A stretch of 64,000 nt of DNA. Source: Pedobacter sp. BS3 (lineage in GTDB: Bacteria; Bacteroidota; Bacteroidia; Sphingobacteriales; Sphingobacteriaceae). Every line of letters begins with the position of its first letter. The first letter of the stretch is position 1. The stretch lies in assembly GCF_008274585.1 (NCBI RefSeq), contig NZ_VTRT01000003.1, positions 558,001-622,000 on the forward strand, given 5' to 3'. The translations under genes were made by a program, and so were the position numbers. The notes under the pieces were generated by a model that was given only the letters and a program-made list of their open reading frames with translations, had not been told where the DNA came from and ran no database searches. Below, piece after piece: positions 1 to 8,045 of this stretch.

Positions 1-1079
1 ACCTGTATGCCAATTATACCGACACGGCAAAAAATCCACTGAAACTGGCCTGGAAATACCAGCTGAACAGTCGCTTGGCCTCCGAACCGCAGGTGATATC
101 CGGCAATACCGAAACATATATCATCCTGGTACAGGATAATGTTAACAACCTGTATGCCCTTACGGCTGATGGCAAACGACTGTGGGCTATCCAGGTAGAC
201 GGACGTATCCTGGGTAAAATCGCCCAGCTACCCGATGGAACGTTAATGTTCAACACCGCCTCCAAACTGTATGCCTTTACCACCGCAGGAGCGGTAAAAC
301 CGGGTTTTCCCGTTGCACTTAGTCCGAACGCATCGTACGGTTTAACCCTGGTTAATAATCAATTATTTATCCCTTGCGGGGATGTGGTCAAAGGATACGA
401 CCTTTCGGGGAAAAGCCTGGAGAACTGGAGTAAACCGGTTAACGGGAAGCTGTTATTCGACCTCAAAGCTGTTTCATTCGATAATAAGCAATACATTGTA
501 GCCGGAACGGCCAATGGTGAATTTACTATTTTCAATGCCAACGGCTCGGTTTACCAACGCATACAGCATGCCGAACATGGCAGTTATAAAAATCCTATAG
601 CGCTGATGCCGGCAAATAAGCTGGCCGATTTGAATATCGTTACCACCAACACTTCGGGAACATTGATATTGGTATCCGGCAACGGGAAAGTAAACCGGAA
701 AATTATAGGAACCTGGTCTGAAAAACATTTCTTTGATGCCGGGAATATTACAGGCGATGAGACACCTGAGCTTGTCTTTTCCGATAAATCACAACTGGCG
801 GTTTACAATGCCGACGGGACATTATCGTTCAGTTATGATTTTAAATATCCGCTTACCGGCAGGCCGCAATTGTTACGATTGGATGCATCAACCTTCAAAG
901 TTGGCGCAGCTACTTCAGCCGATAACCAGATTTACCTCTTTAACGATGACGGCACGTTGGCAAACGGCTTCCCCGTAAAGGGAATTGCTAATTTTTATAT
1001 CGGTACTTTAGACGATGACGGAAGAAAGTACCTGATTTGCGGAAACATGGACGCCTCTATAAGTGTATATAAACTTTAG
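1..1079 (+). CDS. Beta-propeller (PQQ/WD-like) protein, 5' end outside the window
   Basis: The reading frame is open from the window edge (codons begin at base 3), so the gene starts upstream; the TTG at 75 is internal. The visible 350 or so residues are repeats of the type YALTADGKRLWAIQVDG, YAFTTAGAVKPGFPV and IFNANGSVYQRI. These are recurrent beta-strand units with DG/NG turns, as in PQQ-like or WD-like propellers, and a repeat YNADGTLSFSYDF follows near the C-terminus. No catalytic residues stand out. The stop lies one base before the ATG of the DUF5723 gene, so the two are probably co-transcribed and translationally coupled. I infer a surface or periplasmic binding or scaffold role; the N-terminal domain, which would show the location, is missing. 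Confidence 0.75.
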   Translation, partial: LYANYTDTAKNPLKLAWKYQLNSRLASEPQVISGNTETYIILVQDNVNNLYALTADGKRLWAIQVDGRILGKIAQLPDGTLMFNTASKLYAFTTAGAVKPGFPVALSPNASYGLTLVNNQLFIPCGDVVKGYDLSGKSLENWSKPVNGKLLFDLKAVSFDNKQYIVAGTANGEFTIFNANGSVYQRIQHAEHGSYKNPIALMPANKLADLNIVTTNTSGTLILVSGNGKVNRKIIGTWSEKHFFDAGNITGDETPELVFSDKSQLAVYNADGTLSFSYDFKYPLTGRPQLLRLDASTFKVGAATSADNQIYLFNDDGTLANGFPVKGIANFYIGTLDDDGRKYLICGNMDASISVYKL

Positions 1080-1080
1080 T

Positions 1081-2514
1081 ATGAAGAAGCTAATCATGCT
1101 GAGCATAGCACTTGCTGCCCTCCGGATACAGGCTCAGCAGTTTTCTCTGTATAATACCCGTACCCTGTACGATGCCTTTGAAAATCCCTCACAAAAGGCG
1201 TTCTATGCCGATAGCAGTCGCAAATACGCCTTTAACTTCCTGATACCCAACATCGGGGTAAATGCTGCCTTTTCGGGGCCGGTAGAGAATACTATCCGTA
1301 CGCTTTTCTCAACCGGCAAATATAGCACAACAGGCCTTGTGCTGGGCCAGGAACAGAGCAACCAGCTTATTTCAAGCTCAAACAATTACATTGCCATGTT
1401 CCGTATATTTAAAACCGTTAAATATAACCGCGAACTGGGTTTTGCCTGGCAGGTCAGGGAAGATGTCAATATGCACCGGCTTACTAATGAAACGTTTGCC
1501 TTGCTGGATAAATTATCCCGCTTTAACGGCACACTATATCCTAATACCTTTAACAATGCAGGTTATGCGCAATTATATCACCAGTTCAGCATCAGCTACC
1601 GCGAAAACTACGACCGCAAACTGGCCCTGGGTGTCAAGCTAAGTTATTTAAGCGGCGTGGCCTTTAACCAGATGGATATTCAGCACTCGTCTATCCAGGT
1701 GGATAACACTACCAATTCGCTGCAACTTTACCTGGATGGCAGCATTAAACGTACATTCAATTACGAAAACCCGGAAGATGATATTAATCTTAAACCCGGA
1801 TTCAGGAATCCCGGTATCGCCATAACCACCAGCGCCAGCTATAAATTTAACCGGGGCTGGTTTTTACTGGGAAATCTCAAAGACATTGGTTTTATCCACT
1901 GGAGCAAGCAGGCCCGCTCATACCGCATAAACGATAATATTGATATGAGCCATGTGCCGTCCACAGGTTCGGCTAAATATGTGTTAGGTCACCTGGACAG
2001 TGCGTTCAATACCCATATTGTGGGCAAAGGCTTTAACTCCATGATAAACGGTAAAGCCGAAGTACTCATCAGCAACGATAACATTGACAATTACCAACCC
2101 AGCCTGCTGATTTCTAAAAACCTGTTCTATAAGGGAATGGATATCGCATTAATTAACCGCCTGATGTATAAAAACTGGAATTTCGGTATTTCGGCGGCTT
2201 TTAACCCGGTTACCGATGTACAGCTGGGCGGAATGGTGATGTACAAAACTCCCAATTTTGAGCTGTTTACCGGCACAGATAATATTGTAAAAACCGTTAA
2301 CGCCTCATCATCTGTCATAAAACAGGACGCGGGAACAAGCACCGGTTATATGGCAGGCTCGTTCTACTTTGGCTTCAGCTTTAAATTCGGCCCCGACATG
2401 GAGCACCAGGCCAATGCCAATACTATTCCCGGAATTGGTAAAGATGCCGATAAAGGCGGCTTCTTCCGGCGATTATTCGGCAAGAAAGAGAAGACGACGA
2501 AACCGAAAAGCTGA
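1081..2514 (+). CDS. DUF5723 family outer-membrane-type protein
   Basis: A protein of 477 residues starting at ATG 1081. This is preferred over the in-frame GTG at 1063 because it gives a clean signal peptide (MKKLIMLSIALAAL...QAQQ) and begins right after the upstream stop. The body has many short aromatic, alternating strands (YKFNRGWFLLGNLKDIGFIHW, GYMAGSFYFGFSFKFGPD), typical of Bacteroidota beta-barrel proteins of the DUF5723 type. The C-terminus is a basic tail (KKEKTTKPKS) rather than a sorting domain. The function of the family is unknown to me; the coupling to the propeller gene suggests they act together at the envelope. Confidence 0.7.
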   Translation: MKKLIMLSIALAALRIQAQQFSLYNTRTLYDAFENPSQKAFYADSSRKYAFNFLIPNIGVNAAFSGPVENTIRTLFSTGKYSTTGLVLGQEQSNQLISSSNNYIAMFRIFKTVKYNRELGFAWQVREDVNMHRLTNETFALLDKLSRFNGTLYPNTFNNAGYAQLYHQFSISYRENYDRKLALGVKLSYLSGVAFNQMDIQHSSIQVDNTTNSLQLYLDGSIKRTFNYENPEDDINLKPGFRNPGIAITTSASYKFNRGWFLLGNLKDIGFIHWSKQARSYRINDNIDMSHVPSTGSAKYVLGHLDSAFNTHIVGKGFNSMINGKAEVLISNDNIDNYQPSLLISKNLFYKGMDIALINRLMYKNWNFGISAAFNPVTDVQLGGMVMYKTPNFELFTGTDNIVKTVNASSSVIKQDAGTSTGYMAGSFYFGFSFKFGPDMEHQANANTIPGIGKDADKGGFFRRLFGKKEKTTKPKS

Positions 2515-2517
2515 TTA

Positions 2518-2614
2518 ACAGTTGATATGGACAGTTGACAGTTGATAATGGACAGTTGACAGTTGATAATGGACAGTTGACAGTTGATAATGGACAGTTG
2601 ACAATTGATAATGG
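2518..2614 (+). repeat. Heptad-based tandem repeat (21-bp unit)
   Basis: About four and a half copies of a 21-bp unit built from three heptamers, GACAGTT-GACAGTT-GATAATG, directly after the DUF5723 stop codon. The first and last copies are slightly diverged. It is non-coding. Confidence 0.9.
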
Positions 2615-2657
2615 CTTTTAGTCCGAAAGTTGGAAAAGTCCGGAAGACCGGAAGCTT

Positions 2658-2690
2658 ACTCCCTCCCTTAGGGAGGGCCGGGGTGGGCTT
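2658..2690. repeat. Dispersed palindromic repeat, copy 1
   Basis: A 33-bp sequence with the palindrome CTCCCTCCCTTAGGGAGGG followed by a G-rich tail (GGGGTGGGCTT). A near-identical copy is at 43439-43471. It abuts the tsaB stop codon, so on the minus strand it may also act in transcript end formation. Confidence 0.8.
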
Positions 2691-3362
2691 CTATCTGCTA
2701 ACCGTAGCCAAAAATTCTTTCAGGTAATAGGGCTCAAAGTAGGCGATATCCTCAAATTCCTGATGCTGAAATTTTTCATAGGCTAAAGCGCTGAGGTGTG
2801 CCGCCGAGTTGGTAAAATCATCCAAGAAAGTGGCATGTTCATGATGCAGCACCTGCTGATATTTAGGAGCGCCATCGCCAAAGAAGACTAATTTGTTCGT
2901 TGCAAGCAGGCTATCGAACGAATGTTCGTCCAGTACCTTAGCCTGCACCGGTTCTATTTCCGCTAATTGCGGGGTATAGACCGCGGTATATACCTCCATG
3001 CGCCGGGCATCAATCATGGGACATAACAGGCTGCCGGGATATTGCCCTGCCAGCGAGGCGGCCATAGCTTGTAACGTGGTCACACTAATGAGCGGAATAT
3101 CCAACGCATAGCATAAACCCTTAGCCGTTGAAACGCCTATACGCAAACCGGTGTATGAGCCTGGTCCCTTACTGATGCAGACGGCATCCAGGTCGGTCAT
3201 GGCTTTACCGGCAGACCGCATCACCTCCTCAATAAAAAGCGTGATGGATGCCGCGTGAATATTGGGTTCATTCCGTTCTTTTAACGCGATACATTTGCCG
3301 TTAAGCGCCAGGGCAACCGAGCAGCAGGTGGTTGCGGTTTCTAACTGTAAGATAAGTGCCAT
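2691..3362 (-). CDS. tsaB: tRNA threonylcarbamoyladenosine biosynthesis protein TsaB
   Basis: 223 residues from ATG 3362, which begins MALILQLETATTCCSVAL as expected for TsaB; an upstream in-frame ATG would add 12 unusual residues. Residues 45-75 hold the family signature VCISKGPGSYTGLRIGVSTAKGL, and a later segment (PMIDARRMEVYTAVY) is also typical. TsaB is the ASKHA-fold partner of TsaD; with TsaE it supports the t6A37 modification of ANN-decoding tRNAs. The length is near the usual 220-230. It appears monocistronic, bounded by dispersed repeats on both sides. Confidence 0.93.
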   Translation of the reverse strand: MALILQLETATTCCSVALALNGKCIALKERNEPNIHAASITLFIEEVMRSAGKAMTDLDAVCISKGPGSYTGLRIGVSTAKGLCYALDIPLISVTTLQAMAASLAGQYPGSLLCPMIDARRMEVYTAVYTPQLAEIEPVQAKVLDEHSFDSLLATNKLVFFGDGAPKYQQVLHHEHATFLDDFTNSAAHLSALAYEKFQHQEFEDIAYFEPYYLKEFLATVSR

Positions 3363-3405
3363 CAGGGGCAAAAGTAAGCATTGTACAGCCTGAATCAAAC
3401 CGGAG

Positions 3406-3463
3406 GATAAAAAGCCCGGAGGCTTTTAAGAATTAGCACTAAGCCGGAGCTTAGCGCTATCGG
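3406..3463. repeat. 58-bp double-hairpin element, copy 1
   Basis: Two consecutive stem-loops: AAAAGCC-CGGA-GGCTTTT, then GCACTAAGC-CGGA-GCTTAGCGC with one bulged position. It is identical over 58 bp to 4289-4346. A third, diverged copy is at 39954-40007. It lies upstream of the HigBA pair. Confidence 0.9.
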
Positions 3464-3534
3464 GTCGTAACACAAAGTACGGACAGTATAGGGCACCAGA
3501 ACAATTCCGCATATCAGATATTTTATTTACATTT

Positions 3535-3555
3535 CAAATATTGTATTTATATTTG
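3535..3555 (+). promoter_or_regulatory. Candidate promoter and autoregulatory operator of higBA
   Basis: TATATTTG at 3548-3555 fits the Bacteroidota -7 element TAnnTTTG, but no good -33 TTG is seen. The arms CAAATA (3535-3540) and TATTTG (3550-3555) form an inverted repeat overlapping the -7 box, a plausible site for HigA autorepression. The predicted start of transcription falls within a few bases of the higB ATG, which would make the mRNA nearly leaderless. Confidence 0.4.
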
Positions 3556-3559
3556 TGTC

Positions 3560-3856
3560 ATGCGGATATTCACAGAACAAGCCCTGAAGCTATTTGCAGA
3601 AAAGCACCCCGAGTCTAAAACAGCTTTGCAGGAATGGGTTAAAATTGTTAAAAAAAGTGAATGGACAAACTTCGCGGACGTTAAAAGTACCTTTAACACC
3701 GTTGATAATGTCGGCAACGGAAGGTTTGTTTTCAATATTAAAGGGAACGGCTTCCGTTTAGTGGCAGTAATCAGGTTCACCATTAAGTTTGTTTATATTC
3801 GTTTTGTGGGAACCCATAAAGAATATGATAACATTAACGATATTAAAAACATCTGA
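3560..3856 (+). CDS. higB: HigB-type mRNA interferase toxin
   Basis: 98 residues. The pattern IVKKSEWTNFADVKSTFNTVDNVGNGRFVFNIKGNGFRLVAVIRF...VYIRFVGTHKEYD is that of the HigB_toxin family (RelE-fold ribosome-dependent endoribonuclease). The basic residues and the C-terminal GTHKEYD segment fit the family's catalytic C-terminus. It is immediately followed by a HigA-type regulator (2-bp gap), giving the toxin-first order typical of higBA. The pair sits alone between two identical 58-bp repeats. Confidence 0.9.
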   Translation: MRIFTEQALKLFAEKHPESKTALQEWVKIVKKSEWTNFADVKSTFNTVDNVGNGRFVFNIKGNGFRLVAVIRFTIKFVYIRFVGTHKEYDNINDIKNI

Positions 3857-3858
3857 TA

Positions 3859-4224
3859 ATGACCAGAATAGAAAACGAAAATCAATACAATTGGGCAGTT
3901 GAAAGAGTAGAACAGCTTTTGCCCTTAGTGAATGACAACACTCCCGAAACAGATACTCATTTTATCGAACTGAAATTATTATCTGATCTAGTGGCAGATT
4001 ATTCAGAGGAAAATTTCGCTATCGGCAACCCTAAGCTTTCTGATGTTTTACAGCTAAGGATGTATGAGCTGGGATTAAACCAAAAAAAACTTGCAGATCT
4101 TTTACAGGTAAGCCAGTCGAGAATAAGCGAATACCTTACGGGCAAAAGTGAGCCTACGTTAAAGGTGGCACGGACTATTAGCCAGAAGCTAAATATCAGT
4201 TCTGATATTATTTTAGGCGTTTGA
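3859..4224 (+). CDS. higA: HigA-type antitoxin with helix-turn-helix
   Basis: 121 residues. The N-terminal half (NQYNWAVERVEQLLPLVND...THFIELKLLSDLVADYSEENF) is the toxin-binding part seen in COG5499-type HigA proteins. Residues 65-118 form an Xre helix-turn-helix (LGLNQKKLADLLQVSQSRISEYLTGKSEPTLKVARTI). It should neutralise the upstream HigB and repress the shared promoter. Confidence 0.9.
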   Translation: MTRIENENQYNWAVERVEQLLPLVNDNTPETDTHFIELKLLSDLVADYSEENFAIGNPKLSDVLQLRMYELGLNQKKLADLLQVSQSRISEYLTGKSEPTLKVARTISQKLNISSDIILGV

Positions 4225-4288
4225 GTACATATACACGGTGTGCGGTTCCTCCACTGGCACAAGTCTTATTGCCAATGCCCCAGCCTGA

Positions 4289-4346
4289 GATAAAAAGCCC
4301 GGAGGCTTTTAAGAATTAGCACTAAGCCGGAGCTTAGCGCTATCGG
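4289..4346. repeat. 58-bp double-hairpin element, copy 2
   Basis: Identical over 58 bp, in the same orientation, to 3406-3463. The octamer CAGCCTGA also precedes both copies. Together they bracket the HigBA cassette as direct repeats, and this copy lies 44 bp before the stop of the convergent oxidoreductase gene. Confidence 0.9.
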
Positions 4347-4389
4347 ACTTGGCATAGCCAATAATTCAAAAAGCAGAAAAATGTACGTA

Positions 4390-6288
4390 TTATCCGTAAC
4401 ACCGTATCTCAAAAATACGGGCTAAAGCATCGCCGTTGGTTTTGCTTATCACAACTTTTACTTCATCCGCTTTTACCCCGGTAAACGTATGTATCTTTTT
4501 ACGCAGGTAATTATCCGTGACCTGTTGGGTATAAACCGGTTTCCCTTTGTAGCTGAGTACCAGCTTATAATCGGCTACGGTTTCCGGCTGCGGGCCCCTC
4601 ACCTGCTTTTTCATCACCGATGCTTCGGCGGAAATACGCAGAAAACGGTTCAGACCGGTATCAAACGTAAATTCTACCGTATTGATCTGCTGCGGCTTCG
4701 GCCATTTTAAGGCTATCCATTGTTCGCTTCCGTTTAAGGGCGCCTGCCACTGGTGTGTGCTGCCATCGCCCACATTACGGTTATAGCCATCAATAACAGA
4801 AACGGCTTTTCCTTCGGCCGTTTCTACTGATGTCGAAACCTTAGCCTGCCGTGCCAGGTCGGCCGGGTCTGAATTAACGACACCGAGCAGGGCTTGATCC
4901 TGCCGTAGCAACAGTTGCTGATACGCGTTCAACAATTCTTTATTGGCATATACCTGTGCCGGACTACTATTTTTGCTGATACAAAATGCCGCGGCCGTAC
5001 CTGCTGCCTGGCCTAAGGTAGCGCATGTGGCCATTACCCGCGTAGATGAGAGCGCCACGTGCGACACGCTGATGTTGCGACCGGCCATCAGCAGGTTCTT
5101 AAAGCTTTTGCTGTAGATGGAACGGAACGGAATGGAATAAGGGCCTTTGAGTTTAATGGAGCGGTACGGGTTCATGGAAGTATCGTCCATACCTTTGGGT
5201 AAATGATCGTCCAAAGGCCAGCCGCCGTAAGCTATACGATCTTCAAACAACCGGGGATTTTGTACATCCTGTTGTATCATCACGTAGTCGCCGGTAATGC
5301 GCCGGCTTTCGCGTTTGCCGGGAATCAGGCCAAACCAGGATAAAGCCCAGTTCTCTGATTCAGGATGATTTCCTGAATTTTTAATATAATCCCACACGCC
5401 AAAAAGCACGCTCATCAGATCATGCCGGATCTTTTGCCCGTCGTTCACAATATTTTCTGTTCCACCCAGTTCCAGCCACCAGTAGCCATATTCCCACGAC
5501 TGTATTTTACGATACCTGAAATCGGTGAGCGTATACTTCCTGGCCCACGAGGGCGCTTTAAAAGGCATGGGCTTATCGTGTTTCTGCGCCATAAAAAGCA
5601 GGCTGTTACCCATGGTAATATCATCTGCCTTAGGCAATCCCAACGGTTCGTTCCAGGTTGATTTTGCCTCGCGGCCACGCATAAATTCCGCTCCGGCCAA
5701 CGCAGCCAGCGTACCATCGCCGGTACAATCGATATAAAACTTCGCGTTTACTTCATAAAACTCTTCGGTTTGCGAACAATAGCCTTTGGCCAGTGTAATA
5801 TGGTCGTTGCTGGTTTCAACCGAAAACAGCATGGTGTCCAGCAGCAGGGTAATGTTAGGCTCGTTGGCTATCTTATCGTAAAAAACGTAATCCAGCATTT
5901 CATAACAGGCCTGCGGATTGGTAACCGATTCGGTGAGCATCAGCTCTTCGATGATACCTGTTTCACGCCATATCTGCTTTAGCTGGGTTGCACCGCAGAT
6001 GTGCATGCGTATCTCGCTGCTGGCATTTCCGCCAAGACGCGAACGGTTTTGAAAAAGCACTACCTTGCTGCCATTGCGGGCGGCGGCCAGCGCTGCACAT
6101 ACCCCGGCAAGGCCACCTCCGGCTATCAGCACATCGGCTGTTATAGCTCTTTTTACAAAAACCTCTTTCTCTTGTATGGCGTTGATCTCTTTTTTCTCGG
6201 TTTCGCCTAATACATCGAACGGGTTTAATAACAGGGCGCCTGAACCCAGGCCAACGGCTTTTAAAAAATCTCTTCTTGGTGTTTCCAT
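4390..6288 (-). CDS. Exported FAD-dependent oxidoreductase
   Basis: 632 residues with a Tat-like leader (METPRRDFLKAVGLGSGALLL). Residues 50-85 form the dinucleotide fold, ADVLIAGGGLAGVCAALAAARNGSKVVL, followed by GGNASSEIRMHICGA as in the FAD_oxidored family (PF12831-like). A second FAD contact region is near residue 395 (FKNLLMAGRNISVSHVALSSTRVMATCATLGQAAG). The C-terminal 150 residues look like a jelly-roll, carbohydrate-binding-type domain (EQWIALKWPKPQQINTVEFTFD). Members of this family often sit in polysaccharide-utilisation clusters, with unknown substrates. It lies 2 bp after the flavinylation-motif protein, so they form a two-gene operon. Confidence 0.85.
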   Translation of the reverse strand: METPRRDFLKAVGLGSGALLLNPFDVLGETEKKEINAIQEKEVFVKRAITADVLIAGGGLAGVCAALAAARNGSKVVLFQNRSRLGGNASSEIRMHICGATQLKQIWRETGIIEELMLTESVTNPQACYEMLDYVFYDKIANEPNITLLLDTMLFSVETSNDHITLAKGYCSQTEEFYEVNAKFYIDCTGDGTLAALAGAEFMRGREAKSTWNEPLGLPKADDITMGNSLLFMAQKHDKPMPFKAPSWARKYTLTDFRYRKIQSWEYGYWWLELGGTENIVNDGQKIRHDLMSVLFGVWDYIKNSGNHPESENWALSWFGLIPGKRESRRITGDYVMIQQDVQNPRLFEDRIAYGGWPLDDHLPKGMDDTSMNPYRSIKLKGPYSIPFRSIYSKSFKNLLMAGRNISVSHVALSSTRVMATCATLGQAAGTAAAFCISKNSSPAQVYANKELLNAYQQLLLRQDQALLGVVNSDPADLARQAKVSTSVETAEGKAVSVIDGYNRNVGDGSTHQWQAPLNGSEQWIALKWPKPQQINTVEFTFDTGLNRFLRISAEASVMKKQVRGPQPETVADYKLVLSYKGKPVYTQQVTDNYLRKKIHTFTGVKADEVKVVISKTNGDALARIFEIRCYG

Positions 6289-6290
6289 GG

Positions 6291-7337
6291 TTAGTTCTTA
6301 GTAAGATGTAACAGTTGCTTTTTTTGTTCTGCAACTGCGGCCGGCAACTGGTCGGCTGCTACTGTAAGCTGCTTTTTCAGGCCGCTAATATCATTATTTT
6401 GAAGAATAAACAATACTTTGCTCAGTTGAAATTTATCCATTTGAGGAATATAGCTTACCAGTTGCTTTAATGCAGGCTGACTTAATTTCTGACCGCGGAA
6501 TTTTTCAAGCAGGGCATTCTGCACTGTCCGTTGTGTTCCGGGAAACTTCTGCAGGATCGCCTCCTGCCCGGCCGGATCAGACCATATTGTTGCAGGTAAC
6601 CGGATAAGGGCATAATGGGGCACAAAGGTGTCTTTATCGGTCAGCAGGTTTATCAACGCCTGCCGGTAAAGCGCCTGCTTATCTTTGGGCAGATGTTCAA
6701 GCACATAGATCTGGTAATCCGGCTTGCCCCAAAGGAATTGCCTGATCAGGTTATCATCCAAATGATTTTGTATATAGCTAATGATTCTCCCGGGGATCTC
6801 ATCATGCACAAAATGCCACAGCGTGTACACCGTGTACACAGCTCCCGGCACAATAGATTCTGCAAATGTTTTGCTGGTTGCCCCGGTTACGGCATCAACC
6901 TTGGCTGAAAATACCTTTACACTGGTATCGATCATATCCTCGGGTTTATAATCCCGTAACAATGAATTTCCATCGGCCAGGATCTCATGCAGCCGGGCAT
7001 GGTCATTCCGGGTAAACACGATATGATCAAACTTGGTCAGCGGGTGCCCTTCCGACGGTTTATAATCAGAAAATTTACCCAGCAGATCCCAGTAAATGGT
7101 GATGTCTACCGGGTAACATAAGCCATCAGTACAAACGCCTGTTTGAAGCAACGAAGAGAAATAAGCCGGTCTGCCGGATTTATCACGCCATAACAAAACA
7201 TCTGCGGTAGTTGAATCTTTTACTACAACAGTAAAAACCTTCTCCGGCTGATAGTCCTGGGCAAATACAGCACACATAGGCATTATAAAGATCAACCAAG
7301 CCGGTATAATTATACGTATCAATTTAGCCGATGTCAC
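6291..7337 (-). CDS. Secreted protein with a flavinylation-like DAVTGAT motif
   Basis: 348 residues from GTG 7337, which gives a good signal peptide (VTSAKLIRIIIPAWLIFIMPMCAVFAQ). The longer ATG at 7421 would overlap the divergent higA-like gene and is less likely. Residues 145-155 read VDAVTGATSKTF, resembling the D-x-x-(S/T)-G-A-T site that ApbE flavinylates in FMN-binding-domain proteins. The rest (the FTRNDHARLHEIL segment and a helical C-terminus rich in Leu and Gln) is not recognised. It is directly upstream of the FAD oxidoreductase, so a shared electron-transfer role is an inference. The motif is short, and chance is possible. Confidence 0.6.
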   Translation of the reverse strand: MTSAKLIRIIIPAWLIFIMPMCAVFAQDYQPEKVFTVVVKDSTTADVLLWRDKSGRPAYFSSLLQTGVCTDGLCYPVDITIYWDLLGKFSDYKPSEGHPLTKFDHIVFTRNDHARLHEILADGNSLLRDYKPEDMIDTSVKVFSAKVDAVTGATSKTFAESIVPGAVYTVYTLWHFVHDEIPGRIISYIQNHLDDNLIRQFLWGKPDYQIYVLEHLPKDKQALYRQALINLLTDKDTFVPHYALIRLPATIWSDPAGQEAILQKFPGTQRTVQNALLEKFRGQKLSQPALKQLVSYIPQMDKFQLSKVLFILQNNDISGLKKQLTVAADQLPAAVAEQKKQLLHLTKN

Positions 7338-7403
7338 CAGGCGCAAATTAAAAGAATTTGGCCGGAAAATCACCTGATCTGTTATATATAAATAATTAAA
7401 ACC

Positions 7404-7712
7404 ATGTTTAATCCAGCACATCCCGGTGAACTTATTCGTGAAACTATTGACGGAATTGCCGAAGAAACGGGTAAAAAGTTAACGGTAGAAGAAGTAGCAA
7501 GGGGTTTGGGTACTACACGTAAAACGCTTTCTGCAATTATAAATGGCAAACAAAGCGTTACCCCTGAAATGGCCCTCAAATTGGCCGCAGCATTTAGCAA
7601 TACCACGCCGGAATTTTGGCTGCAGGTTCAGGATAGTTACGACTTGTTCCTTGCGAAAAATAGAGTTGACACTAAAAACAGTCGTGTGTTTTGGAAGGCA
7701 GCAGTGTTATAA
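7404..7712 (+). CDS. HigA/VapI family antitoxin, apparently without a toxin
   Basis: 102 residues beginning MFNPAHPGELIRETIDG, the start motif of the HigA addiction-module antitoxin family. It continues with an Xre helix-turn-helix (EEVARGLGTTRKTLSAIINGKQSVTPEMALKLA) and NTTPEFWLQVQDSYDL. A RelE/HigB toxin normally lies just upstream, but that space is taken by the divergent secreted-protein gene, and I see no toxin remnant on either side. It could be an orphan antitoxin or a repurposed regulator of its divergent neighbours. Confidence 0.88.
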   Translation: MFNPAHPGELIRETIDGIAEETGKKLTVEEVARGLGTTRKTLSAIINGKQSVTPEMALKLAAAFSNTTPEFWLQVQDSYDLFLAKNRVDTKNSRVFWKAAVL

Positions 7713-8045
7713 GCTTTATAAAAATCAGCAGTAAAATAACTACAAAATAATCGTGCAAACTATTTAAAGCTTAAATCCGCTATTAACACAAATCAGATAG
7801 GAAATAGTTCGAGATTTGTAAAGTAGCCACCACTTTTAAGATGCTGCCTAAAGTTTCATTCTCCGCCATCCTGAACTTGTTTCAGGATCTGTTAAGGAGG
7901 TTCCGGATTCCCCCAGGTGCTCGGGGCGGAATGACGGTAGAATTTTTAGACAGCATCTTTTCTTATTTTAAGAGACGAGATATTTGCCTACCCGATTGAA
8001 GCAATCCCATATTTAATAATCAGCTAAATAACAATCGAACTCAGG
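7713..8045. other. Intergenic region, no gene seen
   Basis: A 333-bp gap between the orphan HigA and the convergent alpha/alpha-toroid gene. It is A+T-rich to about 7837, then holds the inverted-repeat-bounded element at 7838-7959. No coding frame or clear promoter is recognised. Confidence 0.6.
7838..7959. repeat. Inverted-repeat-bounded intergenic element (MITE-like), family 1
   Basis: A 122-bp element whose ends are AAGATGCTGCCTAAA and TTTAGACAGCATCTT (14 of 15 complementary). Inside is the hairpin ATCCTGAACTTGTTTCAGGAT and a G/C-rich stretch. It has no coding capacity. A similarly built element with different ends is at 25281-25422. Confidence 0.75.

Noticed and set aside
7338-7421. Start of the secreted protein at ATG 7421
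   Set aside because: It would overlap the divergent antitoxin gene, and the added residues spoil the signal peptide.
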